This document shows positions 1 to 9,645 of a stretch of 64,000 bases of DNA, one piece after another. The notes under the pieces were generated by a model, which had not been told where the DNA came from, did not search any database, and worked only from the letters and a program-made list of their open reading frames with translations. A program made the translations under genes and the position numbers. The stretch's first letter is position 1. Each line of letters begins with the position of its first letter. This DNA comes from Campylobacter avium LMG 24591 (GTDB lineage Bacteria > Campylobacterota > Campylobacteria > Campylobacterales > Campylobacteraceae): assembly GCF_002238335.1 (NCBI RefSeq), contig NZ_CP022347.1, positions 930,001 to 994,000 of the forward strand. Reading direction: 5' to 3'.

Positions 1-954
1 TCCTATATGGGTATTTTTAAGCTCACACTTAGGCCTTAGATGTGCAAGAGGTCCTATATCGCTGTTTTCAAGGCTTGAATCCTCAACAACACAAGATGAT
101 TTTATAATACTATCTTTTATAAAGCTCTTGCCCTCTATCCTAACATTTTCATAAAGCTCACACTCGCCCTCAAAAATAGTATCCAAGCTTATAAAAATAG
201 AAGCTGGATTATGCATAATAACTCCATTTTTCATAAGCTCTTTTTTAAATCTTTCTTGCATTAAATTTTCAGCCACACTTAGCTCAAATTTATCATTTAT
301 GCCCATAAATTCAAGCTCATCCACAAAAACAGCCTTTATCTTGTATTCTTTTTTAGCTAGAAAAACTAAATCGGTCAAATAGTATTCTTTTTGTGCATTT
401 TCATTTGATATTAAGGGCAAAAACTTAGCTAAAATTTCACTCTTAAAAGCATAGACACCGGAATTGCAAATTTTTATATCTTTTTCTTGCTTATTTGCGT
501 CCTTTAACTCTACTATCTTTTGCACTTCATCATTTACAAGCACCACCCTACCATAAGATTTTGCATCATCTGTCTTAAACACAGCTACACAAAAATCAGC
601 TTCTTTTTCTAAGATATTTTTTAAAGAAGTAAAGCTAACTAAGGGCATATCCCCGCATAAAACCAAGGTTTTTTCATACTTTGCCTTGTATCCTTTCAAA
701 GCTCCTGCTGTTCCTGGGTAGTTTTTTAAGTCTTGTTCTAAAATTTTAACATTTTCAAATTCAGCCTCTATGCACTCTTTTACCAAATCTTTTTGGTGTG
801 AAAGCACCACAGTTACATCATCACTAAGTGTAAAGGCTTGTTTTAAAATGTGTAAAATCATACTTTTACCGCAAAGCTTTTGCAAGACCTTAGCCTTGCT
901 TGATTTCATCCTAGTGCCAAGCCCAGCTGCTAAGATAACGATAGAAACTTTCAT
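1..954 (-). CDS. glmU: GlmU, bifunctional UDP-GlcNAc pyrophosphorylase / GlcN-1-P acetyltransferase (3' end beyond window)
   Basis: Makes UDP-N-acetylglucosamine for peptidoglycan and lipooligosaccharide in the cytoplasm: acetylation of glucosamine-1-phosphate, then uridylylation. The ATG is at 954-952 and the frame stays open to base 1, giving 318 codons of a protein usually about 430 long. The N-terminus shows the nucleotidyltransferase signature LAAGLGTRMKS followed by KVLQKLCGK, then VLCGDMPL. From about residue 235 the left-handed beta-helix begins (repeats around SIIKSSCVVEDSSLENSDIG, then a LAHLRP motif). AAGGAG lies just before the start, inside the end of lpxD, and the two genes are 2 bp apart, so they are probably co-transcribed with dnaB and lpxD. 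The acetyltransferase active site lies outside the window. Confidence 0.95.
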   Translation of the reverse strand, partial: MKVSIVILAAGLGTRMKSSKAKVLQKLCGKSMILHILKQAFTLSDDVTVVLSHQKDLVKECIEAEFENVKILEQDLKNYPGTAGALKGYKAKYEKTLVLCGDMPLVSFTSLKNILEKEADFCVAVFKTDDAKSYGRVVLVNDEVQKIVELKDANKQEKDIKICNSGVYAFKSEILAKFLPLISNENAQKEYYLTDLVFLAKKEYKIKAVFVDELEFMGINDKFELSVAENLMQERFKKELMKNGVIMHNPASIFISLDTIFEGECELYENVRIEGKSFIKDSIIKSSCVVEDSSLENSDIGPLAHLRPKCELKNTHIG

Positions 955-956
955 AG

Positions 957-1916
957 CTACTCCTTGCTTTTGTCTTTAAAAGCTGAAGCTATCTTTGCTT
1001 GAAGTTTTAGCCACTCTTTTTGTAGCATTATAGGAAAGCCTCCATAAACCTTGCCGCCCTCTAGACTCTTGCTGACCCCGCCTCTTGCAGCTATGGTAGC
1101 AAAGTCGCCTATTTTTAAATGTCCGCTTGTAGCACTTTGACCGCCCATAGTAACATTAGTTCCCAAAATAGATGAGCCTGAAAGCCCTGTTTGAGCGACT
1201 ATAAGACAATTTGCTCCTATATCGCAGTTATGTCCTACTTGCACTAAATTATCTATCTTTGTGCCTTTTTTTATAATGGTGCTTTCAAAAACCGCTCTAT
1301 CTATAGTAGTGCAAGCACCTATTTCAACATCATCTTCTAAGATGACATTGCCATTGTGATAAATTTTAATATGCTCTCCGTTTTTAGTGTGCGCATAACC
1401 AAAACCATCGCTTCCTATAACAGAATTTGCAAGCAAATGACATCTTTTGCCTATCTTTGTATCATTGTAAATAACTACATTTGGGTGGATTATGGTATTT
1501 TCATCTATATAAACATTATCTCCTATATAAGCTCCTGCCATTATGGTAACATTATCTTTTATAACAACACCCTTTCCTATATAAACATTTGGCATTATTT
1601 TAGCTGTACTTGAAATTTTTCTTTCTTGCGTAGTGCAAAATAAAGACTTAGCAAACAATTTACTAAGATAAGCAAAGCTTAAATGCGGCTCTGGGCTGAT
1701 TAATTTTTGCATGTCTTTTGGGACTAAATCTACGTGTTTTTTGCTAACTATTATGGCTCCAGCTCCACAAAGCGGTATATTTTTGGCATTTTTATCACTA
1801 TCACAGTAAGTAAGCTCGTCAAGTCCTGCTTTTGATAAAGAATTTAAAGCTGTTATGTCTATATCATTGCCATTAAATTCAAGATTTAAAAACTTTGCTA
1901 TCTCGCTTAATCTCAT
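957..1916 (-). CDS. lpxD: LpxD, UDP-3-O-acylglucosamine N-acyltransferase
   Basis: Third enzyme of lipid A synthesis: transfers a 3-hydroxyacyl chain from acyl carrier protein to the 2-amino group of UDP-3-O-acylglucosamine. The 319 residues are a normal family length. An N-terminal uridine-binding domain (about 1-100) is followed by many hexapeptide repeats of the left-handed beta-helix (I/V-G-x-x-x-x, for example [20 protein letters not shown]). The catalytic histidine is in [11 protein letters not shown]. The ATG has AAGGAG in front. The gene is 9 bp after dnaB and 2 bp before glmU, so two UDP-amino-sugar enzymes of envelope synthesis sit together at the end of one transcript. Confidence 0.96.
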   Translation of the reverse strand: MRLSEIAKFLNLEFNGNDIDITALNSLSKAGLDELTYCDSDKNAKNIPLCGAGAIIVSKKHVDLVPKDMQKLISPEPHLSFAYLSKLFAKSLFCTTQERKISSTAKIMPNVYIGKGVVIKDNVTIMAGAYIGDNVYIDENTIIHPNVVIYNDTKIGKRCHLLANSVIGSDGFGYAHTKNGEHIKIYHNGNVILEDDVEIGACTTIDRAVFESTIIKKGTKIDNLVQVGHNCDIGANCLIVAQTGLSGSSILGTNVTMGGQSATSGHLKIGDFATIAARGGVSKSLEGGKVYGGFPIMLQKEWLKLQAKIASAFKDKSKE

Positions 1917-1925
1917 ACAATCTCC

Positions 1926-3326
1926 TTATAATTCTACATTTGTGGTATTGATTTTCACAGGCACTTCCTCTTTTGCAAGCTCATGAAAGGTAGAATACAA
2001 CTTGCTAAAAACCAAATCAACAGTTCCTACGGGACCATTTCTATTTTTACCAACTATTAATTCCGCCTTTTCTTGTATAGGATTTGCCTCAAAGCTTGGA
2101 ATAAATGTATCTAATTTGCCCTCAGCTCTTGCTTTGTTTATCCTTTCTTTTTCCTCTTGTTCTCTATAAACTTCATCTCTATAAACGAATAATATCGCAT
2201 CGGCGTCTTGTTCTATAGCGCCACTTTCTCTTAAATCACTTAACATAGGGCGTTTATTAGACCTGCTTTCTAGGCTTCTATTTAGCTGAGAAAGAGCTAT
2301 GATAGGCATGTCAAGCTCTCTTGCTAAAAGCTTTAAACCCCTTGAAATTTCAGCAACTTGTAAGTGTCTGTCTTGAAATCTATTTGTAGAACTCATCATC
2401 AAGCCTATATAATCAACCACGCAAAGCCCTATATTATCGTGCTGATTTTTAAGCTTTCTTAAAATAGCTGATATATCGCTCACGCCAGCATAGCCACTAT
2501 CATATATGTAAAATGTTTTGTTTGAGTATTCATTACAAATATGCGAGACCGTGCTCCACTCATCTGTTGTTAAATCTCCTGATAAGACCTTTTGAAGTGC
2601 TATGGAAGCACGGGCTGCTATCATTCTTTGTAAAATTTGCACCGCAGGCATTTCAAGCGAAAAAAACACAACCCCGCAGTCATTTCTTAATGACTTTTCT
2701 ATGAAATTTAAACAAAGACTTGTTTTGCCCATACCAGGCCTTGCCGCAAGAACTATTAATTCACCGCCCTTAAATCCTCTTAGCATTTTATTTAACTCGT
2801 AAAAACCAGTATCAAGGCCTACTAAATCGCCCTTTTTTTCTTTCTTTATCTTTTTATAATTTTCCAGCAAATCATCCACAATCAAATCAATACTTTTTAT
2901 ATCAGCGGTATTTATCTTGCTGGTGATGTGAAAAACTTCCTTATTTATGTCTTCAAGAAGTTCAGCCACGGAAAGTTTTGAAATTTTAGAAGGAATTAAA
3001 TGCGCAAAGCTTAATAACTGCCTTTTTATAGAGAGTTCTTTTATGTGATTAACATACTTGCTAACATCTACCAAAGCAACCGTTGAAGCTATATCTAAAA
3101 AATCATCTTGCTTTATGTCTTTGTATTTTTTAATGAAGCTAAAGCCAGCAACCTCGCCAGCAGCATAACATTTACTCAAAGCTTCAAAGATATTAGAATG
3201 CAAGGAAACAGAAAAATCACTAGCTTTTAAGTCGTTATTAACAGTGTTAAAAACCTCTTCGCTTTGAATGCAAGAGCTAAGTATAGACCTTTCAGCGTCT
3301 ATGTCAAATAATTCATCATTTAGCAT
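1926..3326 (-). CDS. dnaB: DnaB, replicative DNA helicase
   Basis: Hexameric 5'-3' helicase of the replication fork. The 466-residue protein has the N-terminal DnaB domain (about 10-110), a linker helix, and the RecA-like C-terminal domain with Walker A at AARPGMGKTSL, Walker B in the CVVDYIGLM stretch, and the DnaB signature ALSQLNRSLESR followed by SDLRESGAIEQDAD. No intein or insertion is visible. It starts with ATG and reads into lpxD after 9 bp. Upstream, 41 bp separate it from the ispG stop, so one transcript from ispG through glmU is possible. Confidence 0.97.
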   Translation of the reverse strand: MLNDELFDIDAERSILSSCIQSEEVFNTVNNDLKASDFSVSLHSNIFEALSKCYAAGEVAGFSFIKKYKDIKQDDFLDIASTVALVDVSKYVNHIKELSIKRQLLSFAHLIPSKISKLSVAELLEDINKEVFHITSKINTADIKSIDLIVDDLLENYKKIKKEKKGDLVGLDTGFYELNKMLRGFKGGELIVLAARPGMGKTSLCLNFIEKSLRNDCGVVFFSLEMPAVQILQRMIAARASIALQKVLSGDLTTDEWSTVSHICNEYSNKTFYIYDSGYAGVSDISAILRKLKNQHDNIGLCVVDYIGLMMSSTNRFQDRHLQVAEISRGLKLLARELDMPIIALSQLNRSLESRSNKRPMLSDLRESGAIEQDADAILFVYRDEVYREQEEKERINKARAEGKLDTFIPSFEANPIQEKAELIVGKNRNGPVGTVDLVFSKLYSTFHELAKEEVPVKINTTNVEL

Positions 3327-3367
3327 AATTATTCCAAATTAAATTTCTCAAATTTAAACTAAAGCCA

Positions 3368-4432
3368 CTACAGCCTGCTTTTAAGCTCATCCTCTACCTC
3401 AAGTAAAAATCTATCCACAAGCTCTTCTTCTTTAAGCTTTGCTACAACCTCGCCCTGTCTTATCACAAGACCTTGTTTTTTTCCAAAAGCTATGGCCACA
3501 TCAGCACCCTTTGCCTCTCCTAAGGCATTTACAACACAACCCATAACGCTTATATTTAGAGGTTCTTTTATATGCTTTGTTTTTTCCTCAACTATTTTTA
3601 TAGCCTTTACAAGATCGCTTTGTATCCTTCCACAAGTTGGACAAGAGATGATATTTACCCCGCTTTTTTGCACTCCGCTATCTTGCAAAATAGCCCTTGC
3701 AACCTTGATTTCCTCCTCAAGCTCTCCTGTCATAGAAACTCTTATGGTATCTCCTATGCCCTTTAAAAGTAAGTTGCCTAAGGCTATAGAGCTTTTTATG
3801 GTACTGTGAAATTTGGTCCCAGCCTCAGTAACTCCAAGATGAAAAGGATAATCACAAAGCTCTCTAAGCCTTTCATAAGCCTCTATAGTCTTTTGCACAT
3901 CAGAAGTTTTCATAGAAATTTTTATATCAAAAAAGTCCAAATCCTCTAAAAGCTTTATGTTGTATTTAGCACTTTCTAGCATAGCCTCAAGCCCGTAGCC
4001 GTATTTATCGCTAAATTGCTTTTCTATGGATCCGTGGTTTATGCCTATTCTTATAGGAATTTTTCTTTGCTTACAAGCCTTTACCACCTCTTTTACATTT
4101 TCCTTTGAGCCTATGTTTCCCGGATTTATCCTAACAGCGTCTATGAATTCAGCACAAAAAACAGCTAAGTTGTGATTAAAATGTATATCAACTATTAGCG
4201 GCAGGGGGCTTTTTTGCTTGATTTCTTTTAAGGCTCTTGCATCCGTCATATCTAAACAAGCTAAACGCACTATATCAGCACCGGCAAAATAAAGTCTATT
4301 TATCTGCTCTAAAGAGCCTTCAATATCCCTTGTCTTAGAAAAAAGCATAGACTGCACTGAAATGGGCGCATCGCCTCCTATTAAAACATCTCCAACCTTT
4401 ACCTGTCTTGTTTTAAATCTCTTATACTGCAT
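3368..4432 (-). CDS. ispG: IspG (GcpE), 4-hydroxy-3-methylbut-2-enyl diphosphate synthase
   Basis: Iron-sulfur enzyme of the non-mevalonate isoprenoid pathway, converting MEcPP to HMBPP. The 354 residues fit the short two-domain bacterial form. The N-terminal TIM-barrel contains [11 protein letters not shown] (near 27) and VRINPGNIG. The C-terminal domain holds the [4Fe-4S] cysteines in SCPTCGR and in [13 protein letters not shown]. The ATG has only a weak ribosome site. A TATAAT on the minus strand (4466-4461) lies about 29 bp upstream and is the likely -10 box. It is transcribed divergently from the Phd-like gene at 4526. Confidence 0.96.
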   Translation of the reverse strand: MQYKRFKTRQVKVGDVLIGGDAPISVQSMLFSKTRDIEGSLEQINRLYFAGADIVRLACLDMTDARALKEIKQKSPLPLIVDIHFNHNLAVFCAEFIDAVRINPGNIGSKENVKEVVKACKQRKIPIRIGINHGSIEKQFSDKYGYGLEAMLESAKYNIKLLEDLDFFDIKISMKTSDVQKTIEAYERLRELCDYPFHLGVTEAGTKFHSTIKSSIALGNLLLKGIGDTIRVSMTGELEEEIKVARAILQDSGVQKSGVNIISCPTCGRIQSDLVKAIKIVEEKTKHIKEPLNISVMGCVVNALGEAKGADVAIAFGKKQGLVIRQGEVVAKLKEEELVDRFLLEVEDELKSRL

Positions 4433-4460
4433 TGTTTACACTTTGTATTGGCTTTTTAAA

Positions 4461-4466
4461 ATTATA
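4461..4466 (-). promoter_or_regulatory. Probable -10 box of ispG
   Basis: Minus-strand TATAAT about 29 bp before the ispG ATG. No clear -35 is seen, which is normal for Campylobacter sigma-70 promoters. Confidence 0.55.
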
Positions 4467-4525
4467 GTATTTTTTAGTAAAATTTTAAAATACTTAGGTT
4501 AAAATACATAAAATTTTACGCAAAA

Positions 4526-4744
4526 GTGTTAGACAATATGACCTTTAATAAAGATGAAATTTACACCGCTACAGATGTTGTTAGAAATTTTAGCACCATG
4601 CTTGATAAGGTAGATAAAGAAGGTAAGATAGTGATACTAAAAAATAACAAATTTCAAGCAGTGATGCTAAGCATGAATGAATACGAAAGACTAATAAATG
4701 CCGTAAATTTACTAGAACTCATACATAGCAAACAAAAGGTTTAA
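4526..4744 (+). CDS. Phd/YefM-type antitoxin-like protein, no partner toxin
   Basis: Small protein of 72 residues if read from GTG at 4526, or 68 from ATG at 4538; neither has a good ribosome site. The pattern YTATDVVRNFSTMLDKV, then KIVILKNNKFQAVMLSMNEYERL, is typical of the Phd/YefM antitoxin fold, an N-terminal DNA-binding and dimerisation region. The C-terminal toxin-binding tail is short. No RelE, YoeB or Doc-like toxin follows: the next gene, 1 bp away, is an alpha/beta hydrolase and then murF. From memory C. jejuni has the same three-gene order (Cj0797c-Cj0795c), so this is a conserved orphan, perhaps a transcriptional regulator. TAAAAT at 4500-4505 may be its -10 box. Confidence 0.75.
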   Translation: MLDNMTFNKDEIYTATDVVRNFSTMLDKVDKEGKIVILKNNKFQAVMLSMNEYERLINAVNLLELIHSKQKV

Positions 4745-4745
4745 A

Positions 4746-5477
4746 ATGGCTATTTTTGAAGTGAATTTTGAAAATGAAAGCTATGATTTAGCATATGAGG
4801 TTCTAAATTTAGAAAAAGAAAAAATCCTACTCATACTACACGGCTGGGGAGCTAATAAAGAACTTATGAAACAAGCCTTTGCTAAGAACTTTAAAGAATA
4901 TAAGCATATTTATGTAGATTTGTTTGGCTTTGGAAAATCAAGTATAAAAAAGGACCTAGATAGCTTTGAGCATGCAAAGCTTTTAGCCAAATTCATAAGT
5001 GAGAAAAATTACAAAATTGATACCATAATGGGACATTCTTTTGGGGGTAAAATTTCGGCTCTGCTTTGTAAAGAACTTGACATAAAAAATCTCATACTTT
5101 TATCTAGTGCCGGTATAAAATGGGAAAAAAGCTTTAAAATTAAAGCTAAAATAGCACTTTTTAAGGCTTTTAAATTTCTAGGTTTTAGCAAACTTAGAAA
5201 GTATTTTGTCTCAAAAGATGTAAAAGGTATGAGTGAGCTTATGTATAAGACTTTTAAGAGGGTTGTGGATGAGGATTTTAGCGAAATTTTTGCCTCTTTA
5301 AAAACAAATGCTTTGATATTTTGGGGCGAAGATGATAGCGCAACTCCTTTAAAAAGCGGAGAAAAAATCCACTCTCTTATAAAAGATAGTAAATTTTATA
5401 GTCTAAAAGGAGATCATTTTTTCTTTTTAAAAGAGGCTAAAAGTATAGACGAATTTTGTAAAAAAGAGCTAAAATGA
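4746..5477 (+). CDS. Alpha/beta-fold hydrolase
   Basis: Cytoplasmic hydrolase of unknown substrate, 243 residues. The oxyanion-hole motif HGWGANKE is near residue 32 and the nucleophile elbow is MGHSFGGK near 95. A late aspartate (WGEDDSATP) and histidine (KGDHFFF) complete the Ser-Asp-His triad. There is no signal peptide. It starts 1 bp after the Phd-like gene and overlaps murF by an ATGA, so the three are translationally linked. A role in envelope metabolism is only suggested by that linkage. Confidence 0.88.
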   Translation: MAIFEVNFENESYDLAYEVLNLEKEKILLILHGWGANKELMKQAFAKNFKEYKHIYVDLFGFGKSSIKKDLDSFEHAKLLAKFISEKNYKIDTIMGHSFGGKISALLCKELDIKNLILLSSAGIKWEKSFKIKAKIALFKAFKFLGFSKLRKYFVSKDVKGMSELMYKTFKRVVDEDFSEIFASLKTNALIFWGEDDSATPLKSGEKIHSLIKDSKFYSLKGDHFFFLKEAKSIDEFCKKELK

Positions 5478-6901
5478 ATTACGAATACATCGGCTTAACA
5501 ACAGCCATCTTTGCACTTTCTTTTGCCTTATCTTTTTATCTTATAACTGCCTTGCAGTGGTATTCATACAAGATAGAAAGAATTTGCTTTCATTTTTCAA
5601 AACCCCTGTGGCATTTTTATTTTTTACTCTTGCCAAGCCTAGTTTTTGCATACTCTTACAAGCTTTTTTTGCTCTTATTTTTGCCCTTTTGTTTAATACT
5701 TTTTATCTGGCATAAAAAGCTTGATAAAAAGCTGGTTTTTACAAAAAAGGTTAAGCTTTTTTTTGTATTTAACGGCCTTTTTGTTTTATTTTTTGCCCTT
5801 ATCATAAAGGATGTGGATTATAGATTTTCTATCTTAGCTCCTTTTTTAGCACTTTTTATCTTAAAAATTTATTCTTTCTTTGAGGCTAGATATTTTTACA
5901 AAAAGGCTAAAAAAAAGATTAGCTCTATGAAGGAACTACAAATCATCCTAATCACCGCAAGTTATGGAAAAACCAGCATTAAAAATTTTTTATACGATCT
6001 TTTAAAGGATGATTTTTTAGCCTATAAAACTCCAAGAAGCGTAAATACCCTTATGGGTATAGTTCAGGATATAAATGAAAATTTAAGCTCTGATAGCGAA
6101 ATTTACATAGCCGAAGCAGGAGCTAGAAAAAAGGGAGATATACTAGAAATAACTAAGCTTTTAAATCCTCAGCTTTGCATAGTGGGCGAGATAGGAAGCT
6201 CACATTTAGAATACTTTAAAAACAAGGAAAATATAAGAAAAACAAAGCTTGAAGCACTTAGCTCAAAAAGACTTCAAAAGGCTTTCTTACACAGTAGCAC
6301 AAAAGAAAGCGAAGATGAGAAAAAGCTCATATATGATACTAGGATAAAAGAAGTAAAAGCCTCACTTGATGGACTTTGCTTTAAGATGAGCTTAGATGAA
6401 AAAGAGTGTGAGTTTAAAGCCTCTTTGCTTGGAGAATTTAATGCTTACAATCTTTGTGCTTGCATAATTTGCGCTAGGTATTTAGGGCTTAGTGTGGATG
6501 AAATTCAAAAAAGATTAAAAAATGTAAAGCAAGTAGAACACAGACTACAAATCATCTCAAAAGAGCCAAAATTTATAATAGATGATGGCTTTAATGGAAA
6601 TTTTTCCGGTATGAGTAAAAGTTACGAGCTTTGCAAAAATTATGAGGGACGCAGGGTTTTAGTAAGTCCGGGCATAATGGAAGTAAATGATGAGGAAAAT
6701 ATAAAACTAGCAAAAATCATAAATAAATGTTTTGATTTAGCCATCATCACAAGCCATAAAAATGCCGAGCTTTTTAATAAAGAATTAAGCATAGAAAAAA
6801 TCATACTAAAAGATAAAAATGAGTTAGTCGATACACTTGCTAAGGTAACGCAAAATGGGGATTTGGTGCTTTTTTCAAATGACGCACCAAATTTTATGTA
6901 G
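5474..6901 (+). CDS. murF: MurF-like UDP-MurNAc-tripeptide:D-Ala-D-Ala ligase with an N-terminal membrane domain
   Basis: Last cytoplasmic step in peptidoglycan precursor synthesis, adding D-Ala-D-Ala to the UDP-MurNAc tripeptide. The first about 135 of 475 residues are strongly hydrophobic with several membrane segments rather than the usual UDP-binding domain of MurF. The Mur ligase core follows: an ATP loop at ITASYGKTSIKN (near 160), EAGARKKGDI, VGEIGSSHLEYF, and the C-terminal domain from VEHRLQII with IIDDGFNGNFSGM matching the MurF DD-x-Y-N-A-N-P-x-S-M region. The start ATG overlaps the hydrolase stop. The gene ends 1 bp before the convergent pstB. From memory Campylobacter MurF proteins share this membrane form. 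The assignment is sure at superfamily level and likely for MurF. Confidence 0.85.
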   Translation: MNYEYIGLTTAIFALSFALSFYLITALQWYSYKIERICFHFSKPLWHFYFLLLPSLVFAYSYKLFLLLFLPFCLILFIWHKKLDKKLVFTKKVKLFFVFNGLFVLFFALIIKDVDYRFSILAPFLALFILKIYSFFEARYFYKKAKKKISSMKELQIILITASYGKTSIKNFLYDLLKDDFLAYKTPRSVNTLMGIVQDINENLSSDSEIYIAEAGARKKGDILEITKLLNPQLCIVGEIGSSHLEYFKNKENIRKTKLEALSSKRLQKAFLHSSTKESEDEKKLIYDTRIKEVKASLDGLCFKMSLDEKECEFKASLLGEFNAYNLCACIICARYLGLSVDEIQKRLKNVKQVEHRLQIISKEPKFIIDDGFNGNFSGMSKSYELCKNYEGRRVLVSPGIMEVNDEENIKLAKIINKCFDLAIITSHKNAELFNKELSIEKIILKDKNELVDTLAKVTQNGDLVLFSNDAPNFM

Positions 6902-6902
6902 C

Positions 6903-7643
6903 TTAACCAAAAGCACCGCTTAAGTAAGCTTTTGTTTTTTCTTCCTTTGGATTTTCAAAAAATTCCTTGCTTTCATTAAATTCAACTAATTCTCCTAAGT
7001 GAAAAAAGGCTGTGTAATCAGCCACACGTTTTCCTTGCTGCATATTATGAGTTACCATTATCATAGAAAGATTATGGCTAAGCTCCTTTAAAAGCTCTTC
7101 AATAACGCCAGATGAGATAGGATCAAGTGCTGAAGTTGGTTCATCAAGTAACAATAGGCTTGGATTTATAGCCAAAGCTCTAGCTATACAAAGTCTTTGT
7201 TGCTGACCTCCAGATAATGCCATGGCATTTGTTTTAAGCTTATCTTTTACTTCCTCAAATAAACCAACCTTAGTAAGACAAGATTCAACTAAAGCTCTTT
7301 CCTCATCTTTGCTTTTTATCATATGATGTAATCTAGGGGCATAAGCTATGTTTTCATAAATACTTTTAACAAATACATTTGGTTGCTGAAAAACCATACC
7401 AACCCTCTTTCTCAGCACAACAACATCTTGAGAACGAACATCTTTGCCGCCGACTTCTACAAGTCCGCTAATCTTTGCTATCTTATCATTCATTCTATTA
7501 AAACAACGAAGAAAAGTGGATTTACCACAACCAGAAGCACCTATTAGTGCCGTAATTTTATTCTTAGCTATTTGCATATTTATATCAAATAAAGCTTGTT
7601 TTTTGCCGTAAAAAAGGTTTAAATTTACTACTTTTGCTACCAC
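6903..7643 (-). CDS. pstB: PstB, phosphate ABC transporter ATPase
   Basis: Energises high-affinity phosphate uptake at the inner membrane. The 246 residues carry Walker [10 protein letters not shown] (near 35), the Q-loop FQQPNVF, the ABC signature LSGGQQQRL and Walker [13 protein letters not shown], then the switch histidine in MVTHNM. The start is GTG at 7643, with AAGGAA before it, overlapping the end of pstA. It is the last gene of pstSCAB; no phoU follows, because the next gene is the convergent murF. Confidence 0.97.
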   Translation of the reverse strand: MVAKVVNLNLFYGKKQALFDINMQIAKNKITALIGASGCGKSTFLRCFNRMNDKIAKISGLVEVGGKDVRSQDVVVLRKRVGMVFQQPNVFVKSIYENIAYAPRLHHMIKSKDEERALVESCLTKVGLFEEVKDKLKTNAMALSGGQQQRLCIARALAINPSLLLLDEPTSALDPISSGVIEELLKELSHNLSMIMVTHNMQQGKRVADYTAFFHLGELVEFNESKEFFENPKEEKTKAYLSGAFG

Positions 7644-8734
7644 GAATGTTTTCCTTGAAAGTATTTTCTTAACAATATAGCACTCAAATTAAGCACAACT
7701 AAAAGAGCCAAAAGAACTAAAATTCCGGCTGCAGCCCTTTCTAAAAAAGCCCTCTCTGGCATAGAAGCCCAATTATAAATCAAGGCAGGTAAAACCGTTG
7801 TTGGCTCACTCAAAGAAGCTGCCACATCTGGTATAAAGGCTATCATTCCTATGATCATCAAAGGAGCTGTTTCTCCTATGGCTTGGGCTAGTGCTAAGAT
7901 AGAACCAGTAAGTATCATAGGCATAGCAAGTGGCAAAATGATACCTTTTACCATTTGCCATTTTGTAAAACCTAGTGCCTCGGCTGCATTTTTCATACTC
8001 ACATCTACACTTTTTAAAGCTGCTTTTGTAGATACTATTATAATAGGAAGAGACATTATCGCTAAGGTAAGACCGCCGACAAGAGCAGAGGAACGTGGCA
8101 TACCAAAAAAATTTATAAAAAGACCAAGTCCTAAAAGTCCGAAAATTATACTAGGAATTCCTGCTAAATTATTTATGCAAACCTCTATGGTATGAGTTAG
8201 TAAATTTTGTTTAGCAAATTCCTCTAAATAAATAGCCGTAGCAACACCTATTGGCACAGCTACTACCATACACACAATCATACAAAGCAAGGTTCCTACA
8301 ACGGAAGCTAAAATACCAGAATTTTCGGGTGCTACCTTAGAATCTCCATTAGCAAAAAAAGATATATTAAATTTCCTTTTTACCTCATTTTCTTGCATAA
8401 GTCTAAAAACTAGATACCTATCCCATTCTTCAAGACGGTTAAATTTATTTTTAACAAATTGATCAACTTCAGAATTTGCAAGCATCCATCTTGGAAAAGT
8501 TAAATTTTGCTCAGTTCTTAAAACTCTTCTTTCTGTTCTTGATAATAAATTTTTAACAGAATCATTGCTATCTTCTTTAATTAAAACATAAGTCTGACTA
8601 AATGCTGGAAATGCAAGATAAGTGATACTTCCTAAAAATATTATCAAAAATACCATATTTATATAAAGCCCTGTTTTGCAAAACAGTTTAAATCTCTTAG
8701 ATGATTTCTTGCGTTGCTTTAAAAATATTTTCAT
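7637..8734 (-). CDS. pstA: PstA, phosphate ABC transporter permease
   Basis: One of the two membrane subunits of the Pst phosphate importer. The protein is 365 residues, longer than the roughly 290-residue E. coli form. The extra length is a segment of about 75 residues after the first membrane helix (near 45-125), predicted periplasmic. The permease domain follows with the EAA-like loop [23 protein letters not shown]. It overlaps pstC by ATGA upstream and pstB downstream, so all four genes are translationally coupled. Confidence 0.95.
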   Translation of the reverse strand: MKIFLKQRKKSSKRFKLFCKTGLYINMVFLIIFLGSITYLAFPAFSQTYVLIKEDSNDSVKNLLSRTERRVLRTEQNLTFPRWMLANSEVDQFVKNKFNRLEEWDRYLVFRLMQENEVKRKFNISFFANGDSKVAPENSGILASVVGTLLCMIVCMVVAVPIGVATAIYLEEFAKQNLLTHTIEVCINNLAGIPSIIFGLLGLGLFINFFGMPRSSALVGGLTLAIMSLPIIIVSTKAALKSVDVSMKNAAEALGFTKWQMVKGIILPLAMPMILTGSILALAQAIGETAPLMIIGMIAFIPDVAASLSEPTTVLPALIYNWASMPERAFLERAAAGILVLLALLVVLNLSAILLRKYFQGKHSW

Positions 8735-9645
8735 AAACTTTTTCCTTTATGAAATTTATTAATTAAATAAACGCTTATCATATTTATAATAAGAGTTATG
8801 ATAAATAAAGAAAGCCCGAGAGAAAAAGCACTCAAGGCTAAAGAACTATCAAAGGCTTGATCGCCTTGCAAGGCTTGGACTATATGCACGGTAACTGTTG
8901 TCATATCTTCAAGAAAATTAAAGCTCATATTAGGCCTTAAAGAAGCAGCCATAACAACTATCATAGTCTCTCCTAAGGCTCTTGAAAGAGCTAACAAACA
9001 AGCAGCTATAATGCCTGGCATAGCCTCTGGCAAGATAACAGCGAAGACAACTTCTTTTCTAGTCATACCAAGTGCATACGCCGCATTTATCCTTTTTGCA
9101 TTAACAGCCTCGATACAGTCTTGAGACAAAGACGCAACTATAGGCACTATCATTATACCCATTATAAAACCGGCTCCTAAGGCACTTTCATAACTAGCAC
9201 TTATGCCAAGAGCTGAAAAAAACATAACTATAAAAGGGGCTATAACTATAACAGCAAAAAATCCAAAAACAACGGTTGGAATTCCAGCGATAACTTCTAA
9301 AACAGGTTTTAAGTAATTTTTGGACTTTTTACCAGCAAAGCAACCAAGATAAATAGCACACATAACACCTAAAGGAAGAGCTGTTATCATAGCTATAACA
9401 GAGATATAAAAGGTGCCCCAAAACAAAGAAGCAGCCCCAAAAACCCCGTGTCCTGTCGTTCCGTCTATGGAAACAAAGGCTTGATCTGCAGCCCACTGAG
9501 TGGAAAATAAAAAGGTAAAAATGCTTTCTTTTTGAAAAAACTTAAGAGCTTCTATAAGCACAGTAAGCATAATGGCAAAGCTTACCACTACGCTTACTAA
9601 GGCACATAAAAAAAGGCTAAATTTTATAAGCTTTTCTCTTATCAA
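8731..9645 (-). CDS. pstC: PstC, phosphate ABC transporter permease
   Basis: The other membrane subunit of the Pst importer, 304 residues. It has about six membrane segments, the first at about 10-32, and an EAA loop in NAAYALGMTRKEVVFAVILPEAMPG. The start is TTG at 9645 inside a TTGA overlap with the pstS stop, with AGGAAAAG in front. The coupled overlap suggests tight co-translation with the binding protein gene. Confidence 0.95.
   Translation of the reverse strand: MIREKLIKFSLFLCALVSVVVSFAIMLTVLIEALKFFQKESIFTFLFSTQWAADQAFVSIDGTTGHGVFGAASLFWGTFYISVIAMITALPLGVMCAIYLGCFAGKKSKNYLKPVLEVIAGIPTVVFGFFAVIVIAPFIVMFFSALGISASYESALGAGFIMGIMIVPIVASLSQDCIEAVNAKRINAAYALGMTRKEVVFAVILPEAMPGIIAACLLALSRALGETMIVVMAASLRPNMSFNFLEDMTTVTVHIVQALQGDQAFDSSLALSAFSLGLSLFIITLIINMISVYLINKFHKGKSL

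Noticed and set aside
1356-1613. An 85-codon plus-strand frame opposite lpxD, rich in Ile and Tyr
   Set aside because: Its pattern mirrors the hexapeptide repeats of lpxD on the other strand.
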